From: Chrysomallon squamiferum
Lineage: Eukaryota > Mollusca > Gastropoda > Neomphalida > Peltospiridae
Assembly: GCA_012295275.1 (NCBI GenBank)
Contig: CM022669.1
Location: 5,347,277 to 5,411,276, forward strand
Direction: 5' to 3'
DNA: 64,000 nt
A program made the translations under genes and the position numbers. The notes under the pieces were generated by a model, which searched no databases, was not told where the DNA came from, and saw only the letters and a list, made by a program, of their open reading frames with translations. Below, one piece after another: positions 63,131 to 64,000 of the stretch (position 1 is its first letter; each line of letters starts with the position of its first letter).

Positions 63131-64000
63131 TAAAAAAACCCTCTATTTAAAATGAATTGTTTTTAAGAACTGACTTTTTCTAAATAATAAACACAGCAAC
63201 ATTTTTTATGAAAAAAACAACAAAAAAAACAACAACAACAACAACAAACAAACATACAAAAACATAAAAATAAAACACATGATAAATAAATAAAAATAAA
63301 TAACCAACATCAACAGATTTCTTCAGTTATATGTAATGAAAATTACACGTTTATTGATCTTATTATTTCCTATTTACTTAATATGGGCAAATATTCAATT
63401 CTGACTTGCTAACCGTTGGGTTTAGAGTTACAGAATCCATGATAATCTACGACCTAATAAAAAAAAAAAAAAAAATAAAAAAAAAAAAAAATATATAGTT
63501 CCTATTAGTTTACTATAAAATATCAGATATGATACATATTTACTGAATAGGTGAATATAACAATGTCCCAAGACAGGAAAAAATATACATTGAAACCAAA
63601 CACAAGACATCTTTAGAATCATATAGTTTTCTTACATTTGCCTACGTACTGCTGGGGAAAGGTATGGTGGTTAGAGTGTACGACATAGTCAGTTAACTGC
63701 AAACTTACAATTTTTTGCTATGTTAATCTTAATTTTATAACTGATTTCTAGATCTTGTTTGTAACGATGAGCCAATGTTTTAATATGTGCTATTTATTGG
63801 GTTGTTGTGACAAATATAATTTCAAAATGGCGGATTGACGTCACAGGAGGAGGAAGATATTCAGTACCAAACATTTACTGATTATATTAATTCAGTGGTC
63901 AGCAGACTACTGATATTTATTATGACCAATACAAATAATCGACAATGATCGTGATAAATATAAAGAAAAATTAAATAAACAAAACAAGTAAAAGAAAATG
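63131..64000. other. AT-rich right end, no gene recognised
   Basis: Poly(A) and AAC-rich DNA. One further AAAATGGCGGATTGACGTCA motif lies at 63823-63843, outside any recognisable module. No coding frame is supported. Confidence 0.5.

Overview
This is a eukaryotic, metazoan window. It is very AT-rich, dense in microsatellites ((TA)n, (GA)n, (TG)n, (ATT)n, TATG-type) and has short GC-richer coding islands. The proteins (FoxQ2-class forkhead factors, a polysaccharide pyruvyl-transferase-like protein and a triose-phosphate/nucleotide-sugar transporter-like protein) and the repeat style suggest a lophotrochozoan, most plausibly a mollusc. The species cannot be fixed from the sequence.

The dominant feature, about 8-55 kb, is a tandem array of single-exon FoxQ2-type genes. 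I count ten copies: a truncated remnant (10689-10858, minus); three on plus (13415-14203 with a shifted start, 17963-18790, 22557-23384); one on minus cut by a 200-N assembly gap (26837-27391); and five full-length on minus (30779-31606, 35596-36423, 40784-41611, 46505-47332, 52896-53723). The intact product is 275 aa, with an EH1-like N-terminal motif, a central forkhead domain and a basic tail. Each gene carries its own promoter (TATA box plus one or two CCAAT boxes) and a conserved 3' UTR with a poly(A) signal. Whole units of about 4.6-6.4 kb were duplicated, so the intergenic DNA repeats as modules, called here A (about 1.1 kb, next to the distal promoter), B (trinucleotide-rich), C (about 1.3 kb, only in older copies) and D/CRE (a paired TGACGTCA element plus ATT/ATC tracts).

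The array is not uniform. About 12985-26540, holding the three plus-strand genes, is inverted relative to the rest, and module order changes abruptly at both ends. Its units are nearly the same length (4587 and 4594 bp) and share a deletion removing the CRE pair, which suggests amplification from one founder. Older, diverged copies of the non-coding unit, without a recognisable Fox gene, flank the array at about 5.9-8.1 kb and 59.6-63.1 kb.

Right of the array lie two minus-strand genes probably linked to glycan metabolism: a transporter-like gene (57063-57809, probably 5'-incomplete) and, 324 bp downstream of it, a pyruvyl-transferase-like gene (55431-56738). A short broken duplicate of the latter lies near 59455-59545. 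The left 5.5 kb is mostly non-coding, with a probable plus-strand poly(A) site near 2618 and weak evidence for two short exons (3503-3607 plus; 4319-4377 minus). No RNA genes, CRISPR arrays or recognisable autonomous transposons were seen.
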